The position numbers and the translations under genes were made by a program. Below are positions 20,708 through 31,879 of a stretch of DNA of 64,000 nt, piece after piece. The stretch's first letter is position 1. Each line of letters begins with the position of its first letter. The stretch spans positions 160,338,676 through 160,402,675 of the forward strand of contig NC_072792.1 in NCBI RefSeq assembly GCF_028583425.1, read 5' to 3'. Under the pieces are notes generated by a model. The model was given only the letters and a program-made list of their open reading frames with translations. It was not told the origin of the DNA and did no database searches. Origin of the DNA: Eublepharis macularius (Eukaryota; Chordata; Lepidosauria; Squamata; Eublepharidae).

Positions 20708-21279
20708 TGTAGCAGGGTTCGGTGTTCCCAAGAATTGAGACTAGACAGAATTTTCAGGAAGGAATGATGTTTATTGCCGGCAGAGCTCAGTGTGACTAGT
20801 GCCACAAAGAACTGAGCTCCAGTATAAGGAAGCAACCTTTCTCATATAGCATAGCTTACAGTTACATCACAGAAGGTGGTTACCCACTAGCTAACGGTTA
20901 CAATTGGCTGTGGCTGCAATCTTACAACATACTTACAACATACAGTTATACAGTTTACCATATTTTAGCCTCATCATCAAGATCATTGCCCCAGACATGA
21001 CCTTTTCTTAGTGCAGCATAAATCTAGACAAATTCTCTTAAATCATCAGTTTTATCTTTCAGGCAGTCTATTCTGAGATACACAATGCAATATACTTCTT
21101 CTTTTCTCGAGCTACAGGTTTCCTGTTCCAACAGTATCTAGCTGACTTGACAGCTATATTTTACTCTGAAGAAGGATTTTATTTAATCTTTCTAAATGTT
21201 AGTTAATCAGAACAATATTATAACACTTATTAGTTAATAATCAATATAATATAAAACATTTTCCTTGAGGCCTGCTACA
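20708..21279 (-). mobile_element. solo LTR, endogenous retrovirus type
   Basis: A 572-bp unit with ends TGTAGCAGG and CCTGCTACA, flanked on both sides by CCAA (20704-20707 and 21280-21283), consistent with a 4-bp target duplication. An inverted polyadenylation signal near the left end gives minus orientation. There are no internal genes, so it is a solo LTR inserted in an older LINE tail. Confidence 0.75.
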
Positions 21280-21283
21280 CCAA

Positions 21284-22325
21284 GACATTTATGAAGTTAT
21301 ATAACATAAAAAGCAATTGAGCGAAAGACCTCTCCTGATTTTGAGGGGGAAAGTGATAGTTGGGATTTTGCTTTATACACAAAATGCACAACAGTGTACT
21401 TTAAAAATGTATGTTAATACAAATGGTCTCTAAAACTATTCCACTGAATTTTTTTATTATTATTTAAATATAGATTTCCCCCCACTTTTTAAATCATTCT
21501 AACTTACTTTGGCCGCAGTACATCTTGAATTATATGTATATTAAAAGTAATATATATTAATTTGAACTGTGGGATGTGCTCCTTCAGATGGTTTTTGATC
21601 CATTCTTTAATTGTTTCACAAGATGTCAGCGACCCTGGAGTGTGCAGGAAGAGAGGTTGAAAAAGCAAAGCGGGAAAGATTAAAAAATGGGGAGGGATTT
21701 TTCCTGGGGAGTGGGTGGGCATAATTCTGGGAGATTTTCCAAGTGTCAACTGCACCCTAAGTTTTTTTTTTGAAGACACACTGAATCAACACACAAAGGA
21801 TTTAAGGTTTATTGCTAATTCCTGTAATAGCTGGATGGAGAAAAGAATTGAAAGTGCATTTTGGCCTTGTGCCCAGGCTCAATGTTACCTCCTCCAAACT
21901 GCTTTTCCTACCAGCAATATTTAAGATGGAATTGACTAATGCTAATGAAAAATCTCTCTATACTTTTTGATTAATCTAACATGTTGGATAAAAATTCAGT
22001 ACCATGTCTCTCAGAGACAAACAAAACAGAGTTAGACAGTATGCATGGTATAATGCATTTTAATGCTGGGCGAGAGCGGTCTGCTTATTCTATTAATTCC
22101 ATGCAGTGGTATCTCTTCATAAATAAACAAGAATACCACATTCATGTCTGTAAAAGAAATACTTTGACTGTTTCTCTTAGAACAAGGTTTCCTGAGTGGA
22201 GGTGTAACCTATTTTGTTCAAGGAGCAATGATCAAATATACATATTTTAATTTAAGAACTGGGAGAGTTCACGTCGATAACAGTGTGATCCCACCTTGTG
22301 ACACTTGTACTTATGATAATAAGTA
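21284..22325. other. intergenic, nothing recognised
   Basis: AT-rich sequence with no exon, element end or repeat family that I can name. The first ~60 bp may continue the LINE tail split by the LTR. Confidence 0.45.
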
Positions 22326-22329
22326 TGAA

Positions 22330-23345
22330 CCAACCTGAAAAGACATCTTATTAGGTATTAAGTATTGAGCTTTGCGCTCATAATGATTTCAGCCAGTAAT
22401 GCGTTCAGCTCAGAACAACACATTTATTGAAGGCCAGAACAGACAGACAGACAACATTGTTGCACAAAACTGTGCTCTTCCCCTTTGCCCCTTCCAATCT
22501 TCTGAGCAAAAGAGAGATGAGACAGACAAGGGCTGTTGTAACAGAGTATATTTGCAAATATAGGGTACCAGCTTACAAAATGAGCTTAGAATGTACCCCA
22601 GAACAAAGGAGCACATGCTTCTTTTAAGGGCTCATGACATCATTTTGGAGAAACGAAACTCACATTCAAACAAAACATGTGATCTCTTTACATCTATGGA
22701 TAGGCTATTCTCCATTTCTCACTCTCGCGACAGCTTTATTACTCTTTTTTGTCTTCACAGTAGTCCCTCGTTACTTTCACACACACACACACACACTCTT
22801 CCTCCAAAGAGGAGGGGGGAGGACTTACAATTCTCCCTTTGTCTCTGCCTCTGCATCATAAGAATGTTCAGTTATCTATTCCCAAGGACATACATTTCTT
22901 CTGTCATAAACAACTAGAGAAAAGGGGGGGGGGTGGCTAAAGAGCAGAGACCAGTTACTTTAAAACATAAAAATCCATTCTTTTCCTCTTGCTAGCTTAA
23001 TTCATAATTACATTATTGATTCAAGGTCTCCACTAAAAATTTGCTAATCCCACAACATGAGCCAAATATATACACACAAACCTTGCCCCGATAATAACCA
23101 ACAACCAATAGTAACATGCACCCTAGAATACCATCATTTGCATTAACGATATACAATGTAACATATTTACAGAGCTGTGATTGGACTTTATTGTACATAG
23201 TGGATTGGATGCAGCCAGCAGAAAAACAGCCAATAGGAATGAGGGCTTTAGGAGCCTAAGCTCAGAGAGAAACTCACTCAATGAACCACCAGACATTAGA
23301 GGCCTTGCTAAGCCCTAACTCAACCCAATACATAACATTAGGAGC
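22330..23345 (-). repeat. LTR fossil, reverse orientation
   Basis: Shares ordered blocks with 7576-8215 (inverted AATAAA, cagacagacagac, gctgtgattggacttta, gcagccagcagaaaaa, ttaggagcct) and is the longer of the two. Contains a (CA)n tract at 22779-22794. Old, broken and without genes. Confidence 0.4.
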
Positions 23346-23676
23346 AGTAAGTAAGCATACACAACAACAATCAACACATAACAATTCAGGCCGGTTGTAT
23401 TCGAGCAGACCCAGGTCGCACTCTTTCTGATTTGTGTCTAGTGGTCCCTTGAAGATGCTGTGCTCTGCATTGGGATGTCTTCTGTTCTTTCCAGGAGTTT
23501 CTAAAATATTAATAGTGTTCATAGAAAGGAATTCTTCTGAGGTGAGAGTGCTCCTCCCTGCAGCTTCAGGCCCCTCCAGTCTCTCTGGGAAAATTGCTCC
23601 TTTTTTCCTTATAAGGAATACCCTAATTCTTTTACTCCCCTAAGTGGACCAAGAGTTACAGAGGCACCTGAATGAG

Positions 23677-24385
23677 TGTCATGGCCCAGTCTGAGGGCGG
23701 GGTCTCCTCAGGAGGAGAGGAACCTCGTGTAGCCAGCCAGGACTCCTCAGGAGAAGAGGAGTTCTGTGTAACCAGCCCTAGCTCTGACTCAGCAGAAGCC
23801 GGCAATCAGAAGCAACAGCTGCTGGCCGATCAGAGCTTACAGCCAGCAGCTGAGACACCATCACCCTCTGGCCCCAATACCACAGGGAAAGCTCAGCCAG
23901 GGACATCCCAGGCTACAGGTGCAGCACAGCCAGGGGCCTCCACCCTCCCCAGGTTCGCCCACGCCCAAAGAATGCTGCAGGCAGCACCAGAGACTGGAAC
24001 TGCAGGAGAGATGGCGCAGTGCTCGCCTCTTGAGCCAATGCCAGCTGCTGGAGAGTGACGATGAGTAGCGTCAGGATGGAGCCCCAGCAGCTGGCTGAAA
24101 ACCACGCCTGGCTATAAGAGCCAGTCTGGCGGAACTGCCAGGTGTGGAAGCAACATGTTGATTACTTGCAATCACTGCCTGGGTACCTTATGTCTTGCTC
24201 TTGCCTTGATACCCTCGTGCTCTGCCCTACGGACTGGACTTGGCTTGGCTTTTGGATCTTGGACACACTCCTGGCGTTTACCTTGGGCTCTGACTATGGA
24301 CTGGACCTGGCTTGTGACTCCTGAACACTCCTTGGCTTCGTGTTAGTACCTGGGCTACCAGCTTGGGCGGGCCCAGCCCATGACA
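23677..24385 (+). mobile_element. probable solo LTR, Ty3/Gypsy-like
   Basis: A 709-bp unit beginning TGTCATGGCCC and ending GCCCATGACA. The flanking 5-mers ATGAG (23672-23676) and ACGAG (24386-24390) match at 4 of 5. A TATA-like 'ctataagag' at about 24110 precedes a C/T-rich region with repeated 'ggactgga' and 'cttgg' words. The open frame at 23672-24058 lies inside the LTR and is not a gene. It is a fossil with no internal region. Confidence 0.6.
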
Positions 24386-24431
24386 ACGAGTTTGATTTCT
24401 TGAGTGTGAAAGAAAGACCTGCCTTCAGAGG

Positions 24432-24610
24432 AAACATAGAAATACAGAGCTGTTAGGGACCCCAAGAGTCATCTAGTCCAACCCCCTGAACAATGCAGGA
24501 AATTCACAGCTACCCCCTCACTCCCCAGCAACCACTGCCCTATGTCCAGAGGAAGGCAAAAAACCTCCAGGACTGTTGGCTAATCAGCATACCACTGATG
24601 ATCCCATGAC
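24432..24610 (-). repeat. CR1 LINE 3' end, reverse orientation
   Basis: 'catctagtccaaccccctg' and 'caatgcaggaaattcacagc' blocks match the CR1 3' segment at 53608. Confidence 0.7.
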
Positions 24611-24639
24611 TGGCAGCTTCTGACACCTTCTGATAGGGC

Positions 24640-25085
24640 CACAAGGGTTGCCAGGTCCCTAAGCCCTCCTGCTGGGAGGGGTGGGGACCTGACACTTACC
24701 TTGTGTTGTCAGCGAGGTCTTCTCCGGCGCCTGCGCAATGACATCATCTCCGGAAGTCATGTCGTTGCGCTGGCCACGGGAGTGCTCCTGCACACTGTGT
24801 GAGGCTGATTCGGCCTGTTTGGGCCCAAACTGGCCCCAAACGAAGTGCAGGAATGCTCCCACGGCTGGCCCAATGGTGTCACTTCTGGGGGTGATGTCAT
24901 TGCTCCCCTTGGGAGCGCATGCACACGGGGTGTGTTCCTAGGATGCCTGCCAGTGGCAGGCAACCTCCAGGAGCTTGCCACCTTCCACTGACCACTGGTG
25001 GGTTGGCGGGCATGGAGGCAAACCCCTGGGAGTCTGCCCGCCACCGGCAGGCCCCTGGGAACTCTTTACTGTCCCCACATGTCAC
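24640..25085. repeat. palindromic miniature element with TGATGTCA-type sites, copy 4
   Basis: Starts 'gggttgccaggtccc' and carries 'gcaatgacatcatctcc', 'gggcccaaactggcccca' and 'gggggtgatgtcattgctc'. It shares layout with copies at 1620, 3395 and 9037. Overlapping open frames on both strands follow from its GC-rich palindromic structure. Confidence 0.55.
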
Positions 25086-25944
25086 ACTGACACCATTTGT
25101 GTGCAGAATACCAGAAGATGGGAACGGTTAGTGCCTTTACTCCCAAGGAGGCCAGTGGCATGAGCAGCAGGCACTCTGGAGTTAATGTACTCCACCTGGG
25201 GATCTTCAGAGACATGAGTTCAAGCTCCCACCATCATCTGAGTTCATTTTTGGCTGCTTGCTCCAATTCAGTGAAACAGTTTTTGCACTCCATCTATGCC
25301 TGCCTTATGCCACCTGCACAGCTTATCAGGACAGTAGTGAGTGTGCGACTGAAGACTCCTCCCCTCCTCCCTGGAACTATGGCAGATAAATGGGGTTGCC
25401 AAATCTGTCATTCCCACAAGTCTCTTGTGTCTTTATAACTGGCAGAATGCAAGTTGGGCTGTCCCACTCACAGAGTGCTCATAAAAGGGGCCAGCCTGGC
25501 AGCTTGTGATGATACAAGAGCTGGTCTAGAACCACAGGTTTGGCAACCCCACAGAGCAGTGAGATGCACACTGATCAATTCAGGCTGTTGGTTGCACCAC
25601 AGGCCCAGTGGGTGGCAGGTACGGCTGTGGGAACAAACATGTTCTTCCTGGCCCATTCTCTATTGGACAGCTGCCCATACAGAGACAAAAGATACACACA
25701 TGCAGTAATAAGTAAAGCTCCAGATTGATGGAAAAGAACAGGTGGCTGTCAGATTTCTGCATGGGGTAATTGGGAGGGGCCTGCAGGTTCCCCTTCAATC
25801 TGGGGGGTCCCAATGTGGTCCCTCCTTTGCAGGGACATGCAGAACTGTGTCTGAACTGCTTGCTGTGGCTGCTACGTGGGGGTTCTGATCTTGTAGGGCA
25901 ACGCGCATCATGGGCAAAGCTCCAAATGGAGTGGCTGGTAGTTA

Positions 25945-26130
25945 CCTATATTGTGGTTCTCCTTCTGCCAAGTATGGGGTGGCACATACACAATATTGTG
26001 GTCTCCTCTTTGGTATCAGTGTCCTGGCCTGTAAGAGATCTATTTGTAAGGGTTCTGAGCAGAGCACTGCCAGCAAATGCAATGTTTGTTCTCTCCTCCA
26101 GGCTGTTTGAGCTAAATGCCCTTCTGTGCA
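25945..26130. repeat. about 185-bp direct duplication, copy 1
   Basis: 'attgtggttctccttctgcc', 'ggggtggcacata', 'gtgtcctggcctgtaagaga' and 'gtttgttctctcc' recur in the same order at 26603-26810. Confidence 0.75.
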
Positions 26131-26134
26131 TCCA

Positions 26135-26600
26135 TATTTATTTCATTTATTTAACAAAATTTATATCTTGCCTTTCTGCCCTCATATGGGCCGCCAAGGC
26201 AGCTATCAGGTTAAAACATACATAATAAAATCACATTGTAAAACCATTAAAAACAGCAACAAAAGCAGCAATACAGAATTAAAACAATGAAAAGCAGGAT
26301 TAAAAAAGACAAAAACAATTTAAAAATTTAAGACTGTTAAAACATTGGGCACAAAAGAGGGATCACTGAGGGAATACCAAATTAAACAGAAAAGACTTCA
26401 TCGGCTGTCAGAAGACAACAATAGAGGGAGGCAGAAAAATCTCTCTAGAGAGGAGTTCCAAAGTTTTGGTGCCATGACTGAGAAGGCCCTCTCCCAATTT
26501 GCCCACCTGCTTAATCTCAGAAAGCGGGGGCACACAAAGCAGGGCCTCTGAAAATGACCACAAGGGTTGGGTAGGTTCATAAAGGAGTAGCTCGTCCTTG
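26135..26600 (-). repeat. LINE 3' end (L2/CR1-clade), reverse orientation
   Basis: Minus-strand 3' tail (aataaatgaaata), 'ggcagaaaggcaagatataa', and upstream 'ggcaccaaaactttggaactc'. Same family as 20255 and 42630. It lies between the two copies of the 185-bp duplication. Confidence 0.65.
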
Positions 26601-26602
26601 AG

Positions 26603-26810
26603 TCCATATTGCAGTTCTCCTTCTAGTGTTCCCCACCTGCCAAATATGAGGTGGCACATGCTTGATACTGTGGTTTCGCCTTTGGAGTCTGTGTCCTGGC
26701 ATTTAAGGGATCTACTTGTAAGGATTCTGAGGTGAGCAGTGACTGGCAAATACAACACTGTTTGTTCTCTCCCCTTTGGCTCTTTGTGCTAAATGCCCCT
26801 TCTCTGTTGT
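26603..26810. repeat. about 185-bp direct duplication, copy 2
   Basis: Diverged second copy of 25945-26130 in the same orientation. It carries an extra 12 bp ('tagtgttccccac') near its start. Confidence 0.75.
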
Positions 26811-26814
26811 CTCA

Positions 26815-27420
26815 TACCAAAGTGCATAGCTCTGTATTCTAAATGAGCTATAGAGATATAAACTTATGCCATGTATTCTGTGGTCAGAGTTAAGGGCATC
26901 CTGGATGGGATTTATATAGAGCTGGAGGTAGGGGGGGGTCTATGATTGGCTGCTATGGAGGTATGTGTCATGTGACTGGCTGCTGAGGATGTTATTGGCT
27001 GCAGGCTTAGTTGGCATCCTATACTGTACTGACACTTGAGGGTGGGCAGGGAAAGTGGGGGGGCACTTAGTTTTCCCCCCTTCCATAGTCCTCTCTGGGC
27101 TATGCCAGGGTTTTCACTGGCATAATTTAATACCAGAGTTGGTACTATATCTAGGGTTGGAGGGACATAGGAAGTCTATGAAGTCCATAGCATAGCCCGC
27201 TACCACCCAGTTCTATGCTGGTATAGCAGATATACTGGCACCGTCCCGGTATGATGCTGGAGGGCCTTATCACTGGCACATCCCTAAATACATCAGTGTA
27301 TCTTCATGATATGTCCATGTACCTCGAAGATATGCAGAAATAGCGGTTATTTGTCAGCCTAAACTCTTTGAGCAGGGGAGTGGGATGGGACTATCAGTCA
27401 TTATCAAAGAACTGGCTATC
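26815..27420. other. intergenic, nothing recognised
   Basis: No exon or known element. Several short 'ggctgctatggaggt' and 'ggctgctgaggatgt' words are locally repeated. Confidence 0.4.
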
Positions 27421-27421
27421 A

Positions 27422-27680
27422 GAGAGCCAGTTTGGTGTAGTGGTTAAGAGCACGGGACTCTAATCTAGAGAACCGGGTTTGATTCCTCACTCCTCCACTT
27501 GAAGCCAGCTGGGTGACCTTGGGTCAGCCACAGCTCTCTCAGAGCTCTCTCAGCCCCACCTACCTCACAGGGTGTTTTGTTGTGGGGATAATAATGATAT
27601 AGTTTGTAAACTGCTCTGAGTGAGCGTTAAGTTGTCCTGAAGGGTGGTATATAAATCAAACGTTGTTGTTGCTATTTTGT
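27422..27680 (+). repeat. tRNA-derived SINE, well preserved
   Basis: 'gagccagtttggtgtagtgg' (box A), 'ccgggtttgattcctcac' (box B), 'gctgggtgaccttgggtcag', and a tail ending 'gtatataaatcaaac' followed by (gtt)n. A second copy is at 63655. Confidence 0.85.
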
Positions 27681-27939
27681 GAACAGGCAAATTATTTCAC
27701 CATTCTTCTATTCAGCAATATAGGAATCATCAAAGAGAAAACAAATAGACCTCTATCTATATTTCTGACTCTTTCTTCTGACAAAATTCATCTTAATTCT
27801 ACTATCCTCTTATTTTTGTTTCTTTCACTTTATTGTTTATTGGGCTCTAAGCAAGGTAAAATCATTCTTTCCTGTTTCCTAACAGAGAAACTCTTTTTAA
27901 AGACCAGGTTTTAAAATGTTGTTTTAGTTACCTACCCTG

Positions 27940-28265
27940 TGGAATGGCCTGACTGAGGAGGTCAGGAGGACAGCCTCCACCCTCCTGGCTTTCTGAAAAC
28001 AATGCAAAACCAAATTATTCAAAAGGACTTTTTACTCAGATAGGAGGGAAGTATTGTAGGGAGGGGATCTCAGATGATCCCCTAATGAGTTAGGAACTGT
28101 AGACCTCACCACTATATTGTATTGGATTCCTACTAATGTAAACTTGTATCTATTTACCCTATGGCATTGTTTATGGAAACGTTTCTGATATTGACTGTAC
28201 TAATCTCACACTGTGTAATCCACCTTGAGTCTCAGTGAGAAAGGCGGAATATAAATGACATAAAT
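27940..28265 (+). repeat. LINE 3' end (L2/CR1-clade)
   Basis: 'cctaccctgtggaatggcct' (the 'WNxLP'-type end of ORF2), 'ttattcaaaaggac', and a 3' end 'gtgagaaaggcggaatataaatgacataaataa'-type tail. 5'-truncated. Confidence 0.6.
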
Positions 28266-28649
28266 AATTTAAAAAAAACAGCATAAGGCAATCTGTTATA
28301 CAGATAAAATAACAGTGTACATCTCTAATTTTATGACCACTAGAGGGCACTTTTTATACTATACTATCTATTTTGCAGTTAACCATTGAGAAGCAACCCC
28401 CCCCAAACAAAACCCATACTGAAGTTTCCCCCCCAAAAGCAATATATATATATACACACATACACACACAAATTATTACTACACAAAACTTTACCTTGCA
28501 CATGAATTTAAGGTGCTCCCCTCTTTTTCTTAACAGCACACCTGAAAAAAAAATAAACCAGTCTTCCTTTAATGGGTAAATAGGTCTTATAGGGGCTTGT
28601 CCTCAGTTTAAAAAAACCCATCTACATGGTCTATTTCCAGAGTTTGAAC

Positions 28650-28800
28650 ATTATTTTTTATTTATTTATTTACTTATTGGATTTATTATCCACTCTCCCC
28701 GCAACCGGGCTCAGATCGGATTACAACATAAATAAATTACAATAAAAACAGCCCAAATATGACAGTACATTTGGGCGGAGATCCCAAATGTGTGTGGAGA
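28650..28800 (-). repeat. LINE/SINE tail, reverse orientation
   Basis: 'tttatttatttatttactta' followed by 'ccgcaaccgggctcagatcgg' and 'attacaacataaataaatta', an inverted element 3' end. Confidence 0.5.
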
Positions 28801-29043
28801 AGGTTGTATTGCGACACCTTTTATTTAGTTTGGTTTTGAGAGGTTAGGCAGCTTACACTGACAGAGGACTGATATTTTAAAATGCATTTTACTTTAGAGT
28901 TGTTCCATTTTATTTCACTTTAATGTTTACTGATGTTTTTCATTTTCTACCCATTGCCTTTGGGATGAGACAGTAAAGATAAGTTTCACTATATTTCAGG
29001 AATGCTGTAACAGACCGATCAGAAAGAGTTCCGAGTGTAGCAA

Positions 29044-29440
29044 AGAGTAGAGCTTTCTGTGAGTGATTGCTGTGAATGGAACTACCTTTATGGGTTTACT
29101 TCATGCAGCACATGATAAGAAGCAGTTCCTTGACAAAACAATGCTAATGTTCTTTAACGGCTGTGGATCCTTCTTCAAATGGGAGCTAATTGTCAGGAGA
29201 TTGACTCATCAAAGTTTGGAGGAAGAGACATACATTCCGGAGCTGAAAAGAAGGGGTAGGTGTGTGTATGTTTGTGTGAAGCAAGAACAGACCGAAGCGC
29301 GGAAGACGCTCAAGCAGACAGACAAAACTAAGTTGAACTAAGAGATCTTTGGGTTTAGGCTCTTTGATGTGAAGGTAACAAATCTGCAACCTTGAGGAGA
29401 TTCTCTTTGCCTCCAAGGATGCCAGACTTAATAGTGATAC
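29044..29440 (+). other. unassigned stretch with a 92-codon open frame
   Basis: Frame 29063-29341 has no splice context or known domain that I recognise. Protein similarity is unknown and it is probably not a gene. Confidence 0.3.
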
Positions 29441-29485
29441 TTGCAACAGCGCTTCATACACACAGACCAATATTATCATCTGCAC

Positions 29486-29745
29486 CAGGGGTTTTTGCAG
29501 CTGGAATGCGGTGGAACGGAGTTCTGGAGCCTCTTGAAAATGGTCACATGGCTGGTGACCCCGCCCCCTGATCTCCAGACAGAGGGGAGTTTAGATTGCC
29601 CTCCATGCCGCTGGAGCTGCGCGGAGGGCAATCTCAACTCCCCTCTGTCTGGAGATCAGGGGGCGGGGCTACTAGCCATGCGACCATTTTCTCCAAGGGC
29701 AACCCACTGAGTTCCACCACCTCTTTTCCCTGAAAAAAACCCCTG
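29486..29745. mobile_element. hAT-type MITE, copy B
   Basis: A 260-bp sister of the element at 7683, with ends CAGGGGTTTTTGCAG / GAAAAAAACCCCTG. A perfect 8-bp duplication ATCTGCAC flanks it (29478-29485 and 29746-29753). Confidence 0.9.
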
Positions 29746-30199
29746 ATCTGCACAGTTAGGATAAGGAGGGGGAGCTGAGAGAGACCTCGTTTTATTAGGA
29801 TGAGGCTGAAGTTGCTTCTCTGTCCAAGGTTTCTTATTAGCAGACGAGAGTTCCTCATTCATGAATCCAACCACAAATACTGATGATACTTAAAAAGCTC
29901 TGTGCCTCAAAAGTAACCACAAATCATACATTGCCAGGCATAGGGGCCTCTGCCTTGAAAGTGACATACAATGGTTGACAGTCCACAGTCTAGTTTTAAC
30001 ACTGAGTGGTCACAACAGGGTGCCCCCAGAAGAAATGCTGCTTAAGAAACTGGGGGGGGGGGGACTGCACCCGCAAATAAGCACTGGGCCACTATGAATC
30101 CTATGCCCTGCAAGATGACACACACTGGCGCAAGGTCCAAAGATTGGTTGTAGCATCAACAGCTTCTGTCTGCACTCCCCACAGGAAACAATATTAATG

Positions 30200-30388
30200 T
30201 ACTAGGACACACATGAAGCTGCTTTATACTGAATCAGATTATTGGTCCATCAAGGCCAGTATTGTGTCCTCCGACTGGAAATGACTCTCCAAGCGCTCAG
30301 GTAGAGGTCTTTCACATCACCTACTGCCTGGTTCTTGGAACCTTCTGCATGTAAAGCAGAGGCTGTTCCACTGAGCCAGGACCCCTTT
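30200..30388 (-). repeat. second tRNA-derived SINE family, reverse orientation
   Basis: Minus-strand 'ctggctcagtggaacag' head, 'ctttacatgcagaaggttcc', and an end 'agtataaagcagcttcatgtg'. Other copies are at 40205, 43375 and 63190 (minus) and 49690, 61970 and 62945 (plus). Confidence 0.75.
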
Positions 30389-30575
30389 CCTGCTTCGGAT
30401 TGCACTGAAAGTGCTCCAAAGAAGGGTGCCCCCAGGACCAATGGAGATGAAGCAGCTGGGGGCAACTGGACCCCAAAGTAAGCTTTGGACCACACTGTAT
30501 CATACACCCCCAGACTTGGGGGACTGTGCCTTGCAAGGTGGTGGGGCAGTTCAAAGTCTGGTTTGGGCATCAAGG

Positions 30576-30912
30576 ACTTAGGTAAAGGTAGTCCCCTGTG
30601 CAGGCACTGGGTTAGATAAAGGTAGTCCCCTGTGCAGGCACTGAGTCATTACTGATCCATGGGGGGACGTCGCATCACGACGCTTTCTTGGCAGACTTCT
30701 TGTTATAGGGTGGTTTGCCATTGCCTTCCCCAGTCATCTACACTTGACCCCCAGGAAACCAGGTACTCATTTTACCAACCTTGGAAGGATGGAAGGCTGA
30801 GTCAACCTTGAGCCGGCTATCTGAACCCAGCTTTCACCAGGATCGAACTCAGGTCGTGAGCAGACCTTGGACTGCAGTACTGCAGCTTACCACTCTGCAC
30901 CACGGGGCTCTT
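30576..30912 (-). repeat. tRNA-derived SINE (third family), reverse orientation, with duplicated tail
   Basis: Minus-strand 'gccccgtggtgcagagtggtaag' (box A region) and 'gagttcgatcctgg' (box B), then body 'ggaaggcaatggcaaaccac'. The tail segment 'aaaggtagtcccctgtgcag' is present twice in tandem at 30580 and 30617. Confidence 0.85.
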
Positions 30913-31404
30913 GTTTGGGTTGCCCCAATGAATTATATTGCTAGGATGCCCTGAATAAGTAAGTAGGGTAACCACATCTCCTCCACACCCCAAATCAAAC
31001 ACACCCTCCCCAGTCTCTGAGAAATGCAACCTGTACGGGAACATATTCTGGTTCTGGGTCCAAAGGGTGCTTTCTCATTCAGTGCATGCCCAGGAGCAGA
31101 TTGAGGTACTTTGCATAACAGTCATAACACATGGAAAGTGACAAGGCTGTGGAAGGGCCTACAGGATCCATAAATGATGGAAAGACTTAAAGTCCTGGGA
31201 TTAGGCAGCAGCCCTCTATTTAAAATGGGGCATGAGCTTCATTTCTAGAAAACTGGAATGCATGCCAGTTATTCTGGGAACCTCATCCAATCAGGAAGAA
31301 GCGGGGCGGTCTGCAGTCATGCAGTCTTATGTATATTCTGCCTTTCCCTCATTTTCATCTGTTCTTATTCCACATGTTCCAGAACTGACACTGAAGCAGA
31401 TTCA

Positions 31405-31628
31405 GTATTTATCTATTTATATCCTGCTTTTCTCCCCAAGGGAGACCCAAAGTGGCTTACAACATTCTCCCCTCTTTCATAGCCTCCTCACAACAACCCT
31501 GTGAGGTAGGCAAGGCAGAGCGTGTCCTTGGCTCCAGGTCACCCAGGGAGCTTCCATGACAGAGTTGAGCTTCAAAATCAGGCCTCCCAGATTCTAGTTT
31601 GACACGCCAACCATTAGACCATGCTGAT
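31405..31628 (-). repeat. tRNA-derived SINE, reverse orientation
   Basis: The inverted tail 'atctatttatatcctgctttt' is followed by the body 'cctcacaacaaccctgtgag' and the head complement 'ccattagaccatgctg'. One of the most complete copies of the family at 475. Confidence 0.8.
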
Positions 31629-31842
31629 GTTGGGGCAGAGCCCTGGTGCAAAGGAAGCCCGAGACATGACCCAGGCCTTTGGTTCAAGGATCAAGAAGCA
31701 CATAGCTTGGCTCAGGCCCTGTGCCAAACACAACCCATGGTGTAGGGCAGCGATAAGCATGGGACATGCTATGTGTTACGCATCTCAGCCTTAACTAGGG
31801 GTTGCTGCATCGCTAGACCATACCCCAATGGCTCAGAAGAAG

Positions 31843-31874
31843 CTGGTAAGGGATTTAGACAAATCCCTTACCAG
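31843..31874. repeat. perfect 14-bp hairpin
   Basis: CTGGTAAGGGATTT (31843-31856) and its exact complement (31861-31874) with the 4-nt loop AGAC. Followed by repeated GTGGCAGCA words. Confidence 0.9.
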
Positions 31875-31879
31875 TGTGT

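Noticed and set aside
21504-21779. 91-codon minus-strand open frame
   Set aside because: No splice sites fit, and no family recognised; AT-rich end.
23672-24058. 128-codon Ser/Glu/Pro-rich open frame
   Set aside because: It lies inside a solo LTR and has no conserved domain.
25770-26225. 151-codon open frame
   Set aside because: It crosses the 185-bp duplication into an inverted LINE tail; its hydrophobic pieces come from repeat sequence.
27422-27520. Possible tRNA gene
   Set aside because: Box A and B are present, but the sequence continues into a SINE body with an element tail, and other copies exist.
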